Assembly: GCA_903789505.1 (NCBI GenBank)
Contig: CAIFEU010000084.1
Span: 1 to 11,305, forward strand
Origin: an uncultured Coriobacteriales bacterium
Lineage (GTDB): Bacteria; Actinomycetota; Coriobacteriia; Coriobacteriales; UMGS124
DNA length: 11,305 nucleotides
Direction of reading: 5' to 3'
Shown: in pieces, positions 1-6,817 of the stretch
How the letters are laid out: every line of letters starts with the position of its first letter
How positions within the stretch are numbered: position 1 is the stretch's first letter
Notes under the pieces: generated by a model
What the model saw: only the letters and a program-made list of their open reading frames with translations
Databases searched by the model: none
Told to the model about the DNA's origin: nothing
Translations under genes and position numbers: made by a program

Positions 1-591
1 GAGCTCGACGCTGACGACGCCACGCCTCTCCAGCGCCTTGACGACGCTGGACGCGCTCGACATCGACAGGGCGAGCTCCGCCTGCAGGACCGGCCCCTCG
101 GACAGGGCGCCGATCAGCGCGCGCTGGCGCGCCGCGTTGGGTGCGGGAACGAACGAGCGCCCCTGCTCCGTGAGGCTCACCCAGCGCTCCTCGACCTGCG
201 CGGTCTGCGCGGTGCGCAGCGTCCACACGCCGCTGCGCGGGTCGCGCACGGCGCGCGCGGAGAAGCCGGGCGGGCAGAACAGGCGCACGACGTCCACGAC
301 GGGCGCGGCGTACTCGCGGGCGATCCATCGGATGGTCTCGACCGCGTCGGCGTCGAACATCGGGTCGGACAGGACCTGCTCCACGGGGCGGACCTTGCCT
401 GGGTCGACCTCGGGGTCGAGCCGGTCGCGCAGGCCGAGCACGTATCCGACGGCGGGCCTGTGGGCGAACGTCACCAGCACGCAGCATCCCACGTCGACCG
501 ACCCCGCGAGCTCGTCGGGGACCGCGTAGTCGAACGTGCGGTCGAGCACGCGCGTCCTCACGTCGAGTATCAGGCTTGCATACCGCGTCAT
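1..591 (-). CDS. priA: Primosomal protein N' (PriA helicase), N-terminal part, cut by window edge
   Basis: Replication-restart helicase that binds stalled forks and reloads the replisome. Only the first 197 codons are present; the frame is still open at base 1. The start reads MTRYASLILDVRTRVLDRTF, followed by DYAVPDELAGSVDVGCCVLV and then GYVLGL. This is the pattern of the PriA 3'-DNA-binding domain: a hydrophobic strand, an FDY-VP segment, then a 'VG..V.V.F' strand. Residues of about 140-197 look like the winged-helix domain that follows it in this family. Helicase motifs and zinc-binding cysteines would lie outside the window. The ATG at 589-591 is preceded by GAGG with 7 nt spacing, and an in-frame TGA lies four codons upstream, so this start is well supported. 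It lies on the same strand as metK and 128 bp downstream of it, an adjacency also seen in other Actinomycetota. The identification rests on family pattern, without an alignment. Confidence 0.85.
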   Translation of the reverse strand, partial: MTRYASLILDVRTRVLDRTFDYAVPDELAGSVDVGCCVLVTFAHRPAVGYVLGLRDRLDPEVDPGKVRPVEQVLSDPMFDADAVETIRWIAREYAAPVVDVVRLFCPPGFSARAVRDPRSGVWTLRTAQTAQVEERWVSLTEQGRSFVPAPNAARQRALIGALSEGPVLQAELALSMSSASSVVKALERRGVVSVEL

Positions 592-640
592 GCGCCGTCC
601 TCACGCCCCCGTCCCCGACGTCTCCCCGATCGATGCAAGC

Positions 641-708
641 GGCGGCGCGCAGGCGACGGCGAGGCCGCCCGCGCGCCGCCGGAACGCCAGCCCCGGGCAC
701 CGCCCGGG
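641..708 (-). terminator. Two GC-rich hairpins between metK and priA, possible terminator or attenuator
   Basis: Just downstream of the metK stop there is a 7-bp perfect stem, CCCGGGC at 692-698 with GCCCGGG at 702-708, and a 3-nt loop. Further on there is a 10-bp perfect stem, GGCGGCGCGC at 641-650 with GCGCGCCGCC at 671-680, and a 20-nt loop. Neither is followed by a clear U-tract on the minus strand. They may end or weaken metK transcription before priA, or protect the 3' end. The function is inferred. Confidence 0.4.
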
Positions 709-719
709 AAGGCCGCGCG

Positions 720-1988
720 CTACAGGCGGTGGCCCAGGTCGACGACCGCCTTGCGCAGGCTCTCCGCGCGGTCGGTGCGCTCCCAGGTGAAGTCGGGGTC
801 CTCCCTGCCGAAGTGGCCGTAGGCGGCGGTCTTCGCGTAGATCGGGCGGCGCAGGTCAAGGTCGCGGATGATCGCACCGGGACGCAGGTCGAACACCTGG
901 GGCACCGCCTCGTCGAGCACTGCGTCGTCGACCGCGCCGGTCCCGAACGTGTCGACCATGATCGAGAGCGGCTCGGGCACTCCGATCGCATAGGCGAGCT
1001 GGATCTCGCAGCGATGCGCGAGGCCTGCCGCGACGATGTTCTTGGCGACCCAGCGCGCCGCGTACGCCGCAGAGCGGTCGACCTTGGTGGGGTCCTTGCC
1101 GGAGAAGGCACCGCCCCCGTGCCGTCCCATGCCGCCGTAGGTGTCGACGATGATCTTCCTGCCCGTCAGGCCCGTGTCGCCCATGGGCCCGCCGACGACG
1201 AACCTGCCGGTGGGGTTCACGTAGATCGTGGCGTGCTCCCAGGGGATGCCTGCCTCGTCGAGCACCGGGCGGATGACGTACTCGATCATGTCCTCGCGGA
1301 TGACGCCGGTCTCGACCGCGTCGGAGTGCTGCGTCGAGATGACGATCGCGGTGACCTCGACCGGACGGTCGTCCTCGTAGCGGACCGTGACCTGAGTCTT
1401 GCCGTCGGGGCGAAGGTAGGACAGCGAGCCGTTCTTGCGCACGAACGCGAGCCGCTGGGCGAGGCGATGGGCGAGGTAGATCGGAGTCGGCATCAGGACG
1501 CCCGTCTCGTCGGTGGCATACCCGAACATCATGCCCTGGTCGCCAGCGCCGATCTTGTCGACCTCGTCGGGGTCGTCGGCACGGGAGAACGTCCCGTCGA
1601 CGCCCTGGGCGATGTCGGGCGACTGGTCATGAATCATGTTGATGACGCCGCAGGTGTCACAGTCGAACCCGTACTTGGCGCGGTCGTAGCCGATGCGCCG
1701 CAGCGTCTCGCGCGCGATGTTCTGCACGTCCACGTACGCCTCGGTGCGGACCTCGCCCATGACGACGATGGTGCCGGTCGTGGCGAAGGTCTCGCAGGCG
1801 ACGCGCACGTCCTTGAGGCTCGCCGGCACCCCGGTCGGCGAGACGTACCCCTCGCGCTCCAGACGCGCCTCCTTCTCCAGGATCGCGTCGAGAATGGAGT
1901 CCGAGATCTGGTCGCAGATCTTGTCGGGGTGGCCCTCGGTCACGCTCTCCGAGGTGAACAGGTAGTTTCTGCCTCTGTCCTGAGACAT
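720..1988 (-). CDS. metK: S-adenosylmethionine synthetase (methionine adenosyltransferase)
   Basis: Makes S-adenosylmethionine from methionine and ATP, releasing phosphate and diphosphate; a cytoplasmic enzyme. The 422-residue protein begins MSQDRGRNYLFTSESVTEGH and continues PDKICDQISDSILD, with the ATP-site histidine at residue 20. The family signature GAGDQGMMFGYA starts at residue 147, and the glycine-rich loop GGGAFSGKDP lies at 291-300. It is longer than the usual 380-400 residues; part of the excess is a stretch around residues 40-60 (LEREGYVSPTGVPASLKD) before the RVACE segment. The reading frame stays open upstream, but the ATG at 1986-1988 is where homology begins and it has GGAGGAGG 10 nt upstream. 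A SAM-I riboswitch and a good promoter precede the gene, so feedback by SAM is expected. priA follows on the same strand. Confidence 0.97.
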   Translation of the reverse strand: MSQDRGRNYLFTSESVTEGHPDKICDQISDSILDAILEKEARLEREGYVSPTGVPASLKDVRVACETFATTGTIVVMGEVRTEAYVDVQNIARETLRRIGYDRAKYGFDCDTCGVINMIHDQSPDIAQGVDGTFSRADDPDEVDKIGAGDQGMMFGYATDETGVLMPTPIYLAHRLAQRLAFVRKNGSLSYLRPDGKTQVTVRYEDDRPVEVTAIVISTQHSDAVETGVIREDMIEYVIRPVLDEAGIPWEHATIYVNPTGRFVVGGPMGDTGLTGRKIIVDTYGGMGRHGGGAFSGKDPTKVDRSAAYAARWVAKNIVAAGLAHRCEIQLAYAIGVPEPLSIMVDTFGTGAVDDAVLDEAVPQVFDLRPGAIIRDLDLRRPIYAKTAAYGHFGREDPDFTWERTDRAESLRKAVVDLGHRL

Positions 1989-2006
1989 GGTTGGTCGACC
2001 TCCTCC

Positions 2007-2052
2007 GCGACGCCCCTGCGTCGCCTGTGCGCCGCGGGGGCATCCCCCCGCG
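2007..2052 (-). promoter_or_regulatory. Hairpins next to the metK ribosome binding site, putative riboswitch expression platform
   Basis: Between the riboswitch aptamer and metK, the minus-strand RNA can form two strong stems. The first is CGCGGGGG (2052-2045) with CCCCCGCG (2040-2033) and a 4-nt loop. The second is GCGACGC (2024-2018) with GCGUCGC (2013-2007) and loop AGGG; it ends one base before the GGAGGAGG Shine-Dalgarno at 2006-1999. Neither stem has a U-tract after it, which argues against simple intrinsic termination. Control of translation or Rho-dependent termination are possible alternatives. The mechanism is inferred; the stems are read directly. Confidence 0.4.
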
Positions 2053-2100
2053 AAAACCGTCCGACGATGTAGCAAGGGTTCAGAAGGTGTCCCAACCTCC

Positions 2101-2264
2101 CCCGTCTTCCAGGCACGCTGCCTGCCGAGAATTGGCACCGTTCGCGCCGACGTGCGCGCGATGGTTGCCGGAGCGTCTTCGGGCTCGGTCCCTGATGCTC
2201 GGTCGGTTCGGTGAGCCCCGCGCAGGCGTTTCCGCCGACGGGCGCCCCTCCCCCTCTTGACGAG
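2101..2264 (-). promoter_or_regulatory. SAM-I (S-box) riboswitch aptamer with enlarged P2 arm, upstream of metK
   Basis: An RNA element that binds S-adenosylmethionine and turns down the downstream gene. On the minus strand the conserved SAM-I blocks occur in order. They are P1 5' strand CUCGUC (2264-2259), then AAGAG and a GGA-containing strand (2258-2249); CGGCAACC (2170-2163); GGUGCCAAUUC (2139-2129); a P4 hairpin CAGGCA/UGCCUG (2124-2110); and GAAGA leading into the P1 3' strand GACGGG (2106-2101). P1 pairs over 6 bp, including one G-U. P2b pairs GGGGCG (2248-2243) with CGCUCC (2175-2170). P3 pairs UCGCGC (2161-2156) with GCGCGA (2147-2142). Position directly before metK fits the known regulon. 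The unusual part is 67 nt inside P2, where SAM-I normally has a short loop. No covariance search was run. Confidence 0.82.
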
Positions 2265-2271
2265 TGAGACG

Positions 2272-2300
2272 ACTCTATTCCAAATGGTGACGCCGGTAAA
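2272..2300 (-). promoter_or_regulatory. Putative metK promoter
   Basis: On the minus strand, TTTACC (2300-2295) and TAGAGT (2277-2272) are separated by 17 bp and resemble sigma-70 type -35 and -10 boxes. The predicted transcription start, about 7 nt further on (near 2265), falls right at the 5' strand of the riboswitch P1 helix at 2264. This agreement between two independent signals supports the call. Confidence 0.6.
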
Positions 2301-2640
2301 GTCGCCTCCAAAAGCGCACATATGCAACACGTGTCGCCCAACGGCGCTTTGGCGCGACGACGCGCGGCAGCGTGGGCCACGGGGCAGCCCCGGCGCGGAA
2401 CGGGGGGACGGGGCAAGGGCCAAAGGCATGCAGCCGCCCCAATGTACGAAACCCGTGGCAAGGCGCGGGCAGGGCGGCGCCCCGCTGGTGGTGGCCCTAT
2501 ACTGGCTTTCTCAGACGCCCGCCGCCCGGGCGCGCCCGCGGTCACGGCCCGGGGACCGTCCCGTCGGGACGCGCGGGGGCCAACGGGAACGACACGAGCA
2601 CGGCCGGCGCGGCGCGAAAGGCCCGCACAGGCCGCAGATT
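2301..2640. other. Non-coding gap upstream of gltX; no gene recognised
   Basis: This stretch lies between the metK promoter and the gltX ribosome binding site. Open frames cross it on both strands, but they are low-complexity GC-rich translations running into metK or gltX, with no ribosome binding site or family pattern. It contains a candidate gltX -10 box at 2498-2503. The gltX leader also has a small perfect inverted repeat, GTCCC-GTC-GGGAC, near 2558-2570. I do not recognise a T-box or any other known leader RNA here. Confidence 0.5.
2498..2503 (+). promoter_or_regulatory. Candidate gltX -10 box
   Basis: TATACT matches the -10 consensus at five of six positions and stands out in very GC-rich DNA. 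No convincing -35 box lies 16-18 bp upstream. It would give a gltX leader of about 140 nt. Confidence 0.35.
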
Positions 2641-2650
2641 GGAGAGGACC

Positions 2651-4138
2651 GTGACCGACAAGGTACGCGTGCGCTTCGCGCCGTCGCCGACCGGCCGCCT
2701 GCACCTGGGGGGCGCCCGGACCGCGATCTACAACTGGGCCTTCGCCCGAGCGAACGGCGGAACCTTCGTGCTGCGCATCGACGACACCGACCCCGAGCGC
2801 TCCACGCAGGAGAACACCGACCAGATCCTTCGCTCCCTGACCTGGCTCGGGCTCGACTGGGACGAGGGCCCCGGCGCCGGCGGCGACCGCGGGCCGTACT
2901 TCCAGACGCAGCGCGCCGACCACTATCGGGCTGCCCTGCGCCGGCTGGCCGAAACCGGCCACGCGTACCCGTGCTTCTGCACCCCCGAGGAGCTCGAGGC
3001 CGCACGGGAGCAGGCGCGCGCCCGCGGAGACTCCTTCCTCGGGTACCAGCGCACGTGCCGCGACCTCGACCCCGACGTCGCCCGCGCGCGCATCGAGGCG
3101 GGTGAGCCGCACGTGTGGCGCCTGCGCGTCCCCGACGACCACGAGCCTGTCGTCGTCCACGACATCGTCCACGGTGACGCGGTCTTCGACGTCCACGAGC
3201 TCGACGACATGGTCCTCATGCGCTCGGACGGCACCCCCACCTACAACTTCGCGACCGTCGTCGACGACGGCGAGATGGGCATCACGCACATCATCCGCGG
3301 TGACGACCATCTCTCCAACACCCCGCGCCAGATCCTGGTGTTCGAGGCGCTGGGATTCCCCGTCCCCGCGTTCGCCCACCTCTCGATGATTCTGGGACCC
3401 GACGGAAAGAAGCTCTCCAAGCGCCATGGGGCGACCAGCGTCGAGGAGTACCGCGACCGCGGGTACCTGCCCGAGGCCATGGTCAACTACCTCGCGCTGC
3501 TTGGCTGGTCGCTCGACGGCCAGACGACGATCGTGCCGCCTGAGCAGATCTGCCGCACCTTCTCCCTGGAGCGCATCTCGAAGAACCCCTCTGTGTTCGA
3601 CGAGAAGAAGCTCGAGTGGATGAACGGCGAGTACCTCAACGCGATGAGCGACGAGCGCTTCTCGCGCGAGGTGCTGGTCCCGCAGCTCGCAGCCGCAGGC
3701 CTGGTGGGGCGCGATGCCTACACGCCCGAGCGCGCCGCCTGGTTCGACCTGCTTTCGAGCGTGCTGAAGCCGCGCACGACGCACACCGGTGACGTCGTGG
3801 AGAAGGCGCGCTTCCTCTTCGAGGGCGCGACCGTGACCTTCGACGAGAAGTCGGTCGAGAAGAACCTCGCAAAGCCGGGGACGCGTGCCCTGGTCGCGGC
3901 TGCGCGCGCGGCGCTCGAGGCCCTCGGCGAGGGCGACTGGGTCGCGGAGCGCATCGACGGGGCGCTCGAGCCCCTGCCCGAGAGGCTCGGCGCCTCCAAG
4001 CGCAAGCTGTTCCAAGCGGTGCGCGTCGCCGAGTGCGGCAACCAGGTCTCGCCGCCGCTCGGCGAGAGCATGCAGCTCCTCGGGCGCGAGAACTCCCTCG
4101 CCAGGCTCACGGCCGCCGAGGAAATCGCGGGCGAATAG
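2651..4138 (+). CDS. gltX: Glutamyl-tRNA synthetase
   Basis: Class I aminoacyl-tRNA synthetase that joins glutamate to tRNA-Glu. The 495-residue length fits bacterial GluRS. The Rossmann fold opens with RFAPSPTGRLHLGGARTA, whose HLGG at 18-21 is the HIGH-type motif. The second ATP motif KLSKR lies at 254-258 in DGKKLSKRHGA. Residues C108, C110, Y132 and C136 form a CxC...YxxxC pattern like the zinc site of some GluRS-type enzymes. The C-terminal half is the helical anticodon-binding region. I chose the GTG at 2651: GGAGAGG sits at 2641-2647 just ahead, and the homologous VRVRFAPSPTG follows within a few residues. The upstream in-frame extension is low-complexity and unlike the family. The window also carries two tRNA-Glu and one tRNA-Gln. 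A non-discriminating GluRS would charge both, but the sequence here does not prove this. Confidence 0.97.
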   Translation: MTDKVRVRFAPSPTGRLHLGGARTAIYNWAFARANGGTFVLRIDDTDPERSTQENTDQILRSLTWLGLDWDEGPGAGGDRGPYFQTQRADHYRAALRRLAETGHAYPCFCTPEELEAAREQARARGDSFLGYQRTCRDLDPDVARARIEAGEPHVWRLRVPDDHEPVVVHDIVHGDAVFDVHELDDMVLMRSDGTPTYNFATVVDDGEMGITHIIRGDDHLSNTPRQILVFEALGFPVPAFAHLSMILGPDGKKLSKRHGATSVEEYRDRGYLPEAMVNYLALLGWSLDGQTTIVPPEQICRTFSLERISKNPSVFDEKKLEWMNGEYLNAMSDERFSREVLVPQLAAAGLVGRDAYTPERAAWFDLLSSVLKPRTTHTGDVVEKARFLFEGATVTFDEKSVEKNLAKPGTRALVAAARAALEALGEGDWVAERIDGALEPLPERLGASKRKLFQAVRVAECGNQVSPPLGESMQLLGRENSLARLTAAEEIAGE

Positions 4139-4145
4139 CCATCGC

Positions 4146-4181
4146 GGGCGGGACGGCATCCCCGGCGTTGTCGTCCCGCCC
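4146..4181. terminator. Bidirectional terminator-like hairpin between gltX and pcp
   Basis: A 10-bp perfect stem, GGGCGGGACG (4146-4155) with CGTCCCGCCC (4172-4181), has a 16-nt loop and fills the 45-bp gap between the convergent stops. No T-tract is present on either strand, so termination efficiency is uncertain. Position and symmetry suit a shared terminator. Confidence 0.55.
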
Positions 4182-4183
4182 CC

Positions 4184-4858
4184 CTACGCCGACCGATCCT
4201 CGAGGCCGGCAACGTTGCTGTCGATCAGCGCCTCAATGCTCGCGACCAATGCCCGGGAGGCGTCGTCGCGCGACATCGTGGGCGTCTTCGCATCGAACGC
4301 CCCCTCGGCCACCTGCTCCGGCATGACCGGCACGTGCACGAACCCCACCGGGCACGCGACGCCCTGCTCGTCTCCCTGCTCCCCCTCACCGTCGAACGCG
4401 CGCAGCAGGCCGTACATCAGGTGGTTGCACACGTAGGTGCCCGCCGTGTTGGAGACCCCGGCTGGCAATCCCTGCGCGCGCACCGCCATCGCCATCTCCG
4501 ATATCGGCAGCGTGGTGAAGTAGGCGGCCGGTCCGTCGGGGTCTATGGGCACGTCCATGCGGACAATGCCGCATCCGTCGGGCCTCTTGGAGGAGTCGAC
4601 GTTGATCGCGACCCGCTCGAACGAGACCTCGGCGCGTCCCGCCGCCTGGCCGACGCACACGATGGCTGCGGGGCAGGCCCTTCGGGCGGCGCTCAGGACG
4701 ACGGGGACCGCCTGGTCGTAGCTCACCGGGACGTCCACCCGCTCTATCGAGCAGTCGGCGATGACGGGCGGCAGGGACCTCACGGCCTCCTGCGCCGAGT
4801 TCAGTCTGCTCGGCCCGAACGCCATGAAGGAAGAGACGAGTATCGTCGGCATGGTCAA
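4184..4858 (-). CDS. pcp: Pyrrolidone-carboxylate (pyroglutamyl) peptidase, family C15
   Basis: Cysteine peptidase that removes an N-terminal pyroglutamate from peptides; a cytoplasmic enzyme of peptide turnover. From the TTG start the protein has 224 residues, close to the usual 200-225. The family's catalytic triad can be placed: Glu81 in FERVAIN, Cys144 in SNTAGTYVCNHLMYG, and His175 in GFVHVPVMPEQ. About seven extra residues rich in Gly, Glu and Gln (roughly 157-166) separate Cys from His. There are two possible starts. TTG at 4858 has GAAGG 7 nt upstream; ATG at 4852 begins right at the conserved PTILVSSFMAFG strand but is 13 nt from the same GAAGG. Spacing favours TTG; codon preference favours ATG. 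The gene is convergent with gltX and divergent from the serine dehydratase gene. A role in peptide and amino-acid catabolism alongside that gene is plausible but inferred. Confidence 0.93.
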   Translation of the reverse strand: MTMPTILVSSFMAFGPSRLNSAQEAVRSLPPVIADCSIERVDVPVSYDQAVPVVLSAARRACPAAIVCVGQAAGRAEVSFERVAINVDSSKRPDGCGIVRMDVPIDPDGPAAYFTTLPISEMAMAVRAQGLPAGVSNTAGTYVCNHLMYGLLRAFDGEGEQGDEQGVACPVGFVHVPVMPEQVAEGAFDAKTPTMSRDDASRALVASIEALIDSNVAGLEDRSA

Positions 4859-5040
4859 GGGTTCGCCTTCAGGCTAGGGTTTCAGATGCATGTCGCGTTT
4901 GCATGGAGCGTTTGTCGCATGTCCGCCATGAGGGCAACGATGCTCTTGTACCCTCGCGCGCCCGCACGGAAGCGCGAGGCGTGAAAACGCGGAGCATCCC
5001 CATCCGCGTCGCCGCCGCGACGCTGCGCCGCCCAATCGAC

Positions 5041-5046
5041 TATCAT
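5041..5046 (+). promoter_or_regulatory. Candidate -10 box for the serine dehydratase gene
   Basis: TATCAT, five of six to the -10 consensus, lies 60 bp before the start codon in GC-rich surroundings. No good -35 box is visible 16-18 bp upstream. Confidence 0.35.
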
Positions 5047-5106
5047 CGCGTCGGGCCGCGCGCCCGCGCGGCGCGCCGGCAAGGTCATCGGGAAAAGAGG
5101 GGCCTC

Positions 5107-6708
5107 ATGGCTATCGCAAGCGCATTCGACATCCTCGGTCCGGTCATGGTCGGTCCGTCGAGCTCCCACACCGCCGGGGCGCTGCGCATCGCGCGCCTGG
5201 CGGCAGGGCTGTGCCCCGGAAGGGTCGCGCACGTAAAGTTCACGCTCTATAACTCGTTTGCCCGAACGCACGAGGGCCATGGGACCGACCGCGCCCTGGT
5301 GGCGGGCATCCTGGGCATGGACGCGGATGACCCGCGCATCCGCGACTCCTTCGACGTCGCGCGCGACGCGGGGCTGGAGTGGGACTTCGCGTACGCGGAC
5401 GCCGCGAGCGGGCAGGGCCTGCACCCGAACACCGTGGACGTGTCCATGACGGACGCCGAGGGCGGCGTCACGAGCGCCCGGGGCGAGTCGATCGGCGGCG
5501 GGCGAGCGCGCCTCGTGAGCGTCAACGGCGTCGCGGTGACGCTGACGGGCGACATGCATACCCTGTTCGTCGCCCATCGCGACGTCCCCGGCATGCTCGC
5601 GATGATGACCGCGGCGCTGGGCAACGCAGGGGTCAACATCGCTCACATGAGCTCCTACCGCACCACCCCGGGTGAGCTCGCCTATGCCGTGTTCGAGATG
5701 GACTCCGAGCCGTCCGACGTCGTCGTGAACTACGTGAGCGCCGCCCCCGACGTCTTCTCGGCCACCCTGGTGCGTCGCATCGGAAGCGCCGCCCCCGCCG
5801 CTGCGAGCTCCCCTCTCGAGTTCTCCAGCGGACAGGAGCTGCTCTCCCTGTGCCGTGACAGGGGCGCCTCGATCGGACAGGTCATGCGCGACCGAGAGCG
5901 CGACCTGCGCGGCGAGGAGCAGACCCGCGCGATGGCGGCGCGCGTGAGGGACGTGATGCGCGCGGAAACCGGGGAGCCCCTCGCCCATCCCGGACAGACC
6001 CTCGGGGGGATGATCGGGGGCAACGCCGCACGCTTCCAATCCGCGCCCGACCCCCTGCTCGACCCGACCCTTCACCGGGCGGCGAGCTACGCCATGGCGA
6101 CGCTGGAGCGCTCGGCGAGCATGGGGGTGATCGTGGCAGCCCCGACGGCGGGCGCCTCGGGGGTCCTGCCCGGGTCGCTGCTGGCCTGCGCGGAGAAGCT
6201 CGGCGCGGGCGACGAGGAGGTGGAGCTCGCGCTGTTCTGCGCGGCAGCCGTGGGGGCGCTGATCGAGCGCGGGGCGAGCGTCGCGGGGGCCGAGGGCGGG
6301 TGCCAGGCCGAGGTCGGCACCGCCGCCGCGATGAGCGCGGCGGCCCTTGCGCAGCTCGCGGGGGCGGAACCCGCCCGATGCCTCGACGCCGCGACGATCG
6401 CGATCGGGAACCTGCTGGGACTCGTCTGCGACCCGGTGCGCGGTCTGGTCGAGGTTCCCTGCCAGGCGCGCAACGTCATCGGCGTCTCGGATGCGATGAC
6501 CGCGGCCCAGATGGCGATGGGCGGGATTACGCTCCCGACCTCGTTCGACGACGCGGTGCGCGCGATGCGCGACGTGGGGCGCTCCCTGCCGGAGGCGCTG
6601 CGCGAGACCGCGCTGGGAGGCTTTGCAGCGGCACCGAGCTCGAACGACCCCGCGTGGATCAAGGCGCGCGCCGTCGCGGCATGCGAGGGCTGCGGGGGCT
6701 GCGAATAG
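5107..6708 (+). CDS. sdaA: L-serine ammonia-lyase (dehydratase), iron-sulfur type, fused beta-ACT-alpha chain
   Basis: Converts L-serine to pyruvate and ammonia using a [4Fe-4S] cluster as Lewis acid. The 533-residue chain starts with the beta domain (GPVMVGPSSSHTAGALRIAR, from residue 10). It continues with an ACT domain at about 150-210 (VAHRDVPGMLAMMTAALGNA then GVNIAHMSSYR), then the alpha domain. Cys399 (GAEGGCQAEVG), Cys441 (CDPVRGLVEVPC) and Cys452 keep the 42- and 11-residue spacing of cluster ligands in single-chain bacterial enzymes. The tail ends CEGCGGCE; a cysteine near the C terminus is the known fourth ligand that folds into the active site in this family. ATG 5107 is preceded by GAGGGG at a good distance, and homology begins there; the frame upstream is not protein-like. 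The ACT-bearing beta and alpha parts are separate genes in Bacillus. The enzyme is oxygen-labile, pointing to anaerobic growth. Confidence 0.95.
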   Translation: MAIASAFDILGPVMVGPSSSHTAGALRIARLAAGLCPGRVAHVKFTLYNSFARTHEGHGTDRALVAGILGMDADDPRIRDSFDVARDAGLEWDFAYADAASGQGLHPNTVDVSMTDAEGGVTSARGESIGGGRARLVSVNGVAVTLTGDMHTLFVAHRDVPGMLAMMTAALGNAGVNIAHMSSYRTTPGELAYAVFEMDSEPSDVVVNYVSAAPDVFSATLVRRIGSAAPAAASSPLEFSSGQELLSLCRDRGASIGQVMRDRERDLRGEEQTRAMAARVRDVMRAETGEPLAHPGQTLGGMIGGNAARFQSAPDPLLDPTLHRAASYAMATLERSASMGVIVAAPTAGASGVLPGSLLACAEKLGAGDEEVELALFCAAAVGALIERGASVAGAEGGCQAEVGTAAAMSAAALAQLAGAEPARCLDAATIAIGNLLGLVCDPVRGLVEVPCQARNVIGVSDAMTAAQMAMGGITLPTSFDDAVRAMRDVGRSLPEALRETALGGFAAAPSSNDPAWIKARAVAACEGCGGCE

Positions 6709-6713
6709 CGCGC

Positions 6714-6759
6714 GCGAGGGCGCGCGGATGCGTCATGGCGGACGCCCGCTCGCCCTCGC
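6714..6759 (+). terminator. Terminator-like hairpin after the serine dehydratase gene
   Basis: GCGAGGGCG (6714-6722) pairs perfectly with CGCCCTCGC (6751-6759). Inside it GCGTC (6730-6734) pairs with GACGC (6741-6745), giving a stacked or branched structure a few bases after the stop codon. There is no T-tract on the plus strand, so this is a probable but unproven terminator. Confidence 0.45.
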
Positions 6760-6774
6760 ACGCCCACCAACACG

Positions 6775-6804
6775 AAAAAGGCCACCGGCGAAAAGCCGAT
6801 GGCC
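6775..6804 (-). terminator. Intrinsic terminator of the tRNA operon
   Basis: On the minus strand TGGCC-side pairing gives a 5-bp stem (6804-6800 with 6784-6780), one mismatch, then a 4-bp stem CGGC/GCCG closed by a 5-nt loop. It is followed directly by five T residues (6779-6775). It lies 13 bp after the 3' end of the second tRNA-Glu, as expected for the operon's end. Confidence 0.8.
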
Positions 6805-6817
6805 ATAGAGATGCAGA

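Noticed and set aside
38..529. Open frame on the plus strand at the left end (163 codons)
   Set aside because: Its translation is low-complexity, rich in Ser, Thr and Arg with no family pattern; the opposite strand encodes the PriA N terminus in a convincing frame with a good ribosome binding site.
2510..2650. T-box or other tRNA-sensing leader before gltX
   Set aside because: The leader is long enough, but the conserved T-box antiterminator block (AGGGUGGNACCGCG type) and a terminator with U-run are absent.
1940..4159. Very long open frame (739 codons) antisense to gltX and running through the metK leader
   Set aside because: It is an antisense shadow caused by high GC. The plus-strand gltX has all family motifs, while this translation is Arg/Ala/Gly-rich and crosses the riboswitch.
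4882..6075. Long minus-strand open frame opposite the serine dehydratase gene (397 codons)
   Set aside because: It is a shadow frame rich in Arg, Ala, His and Gly, without a ribosome binding site or recognisable domains; the plus strand carries the real gene.
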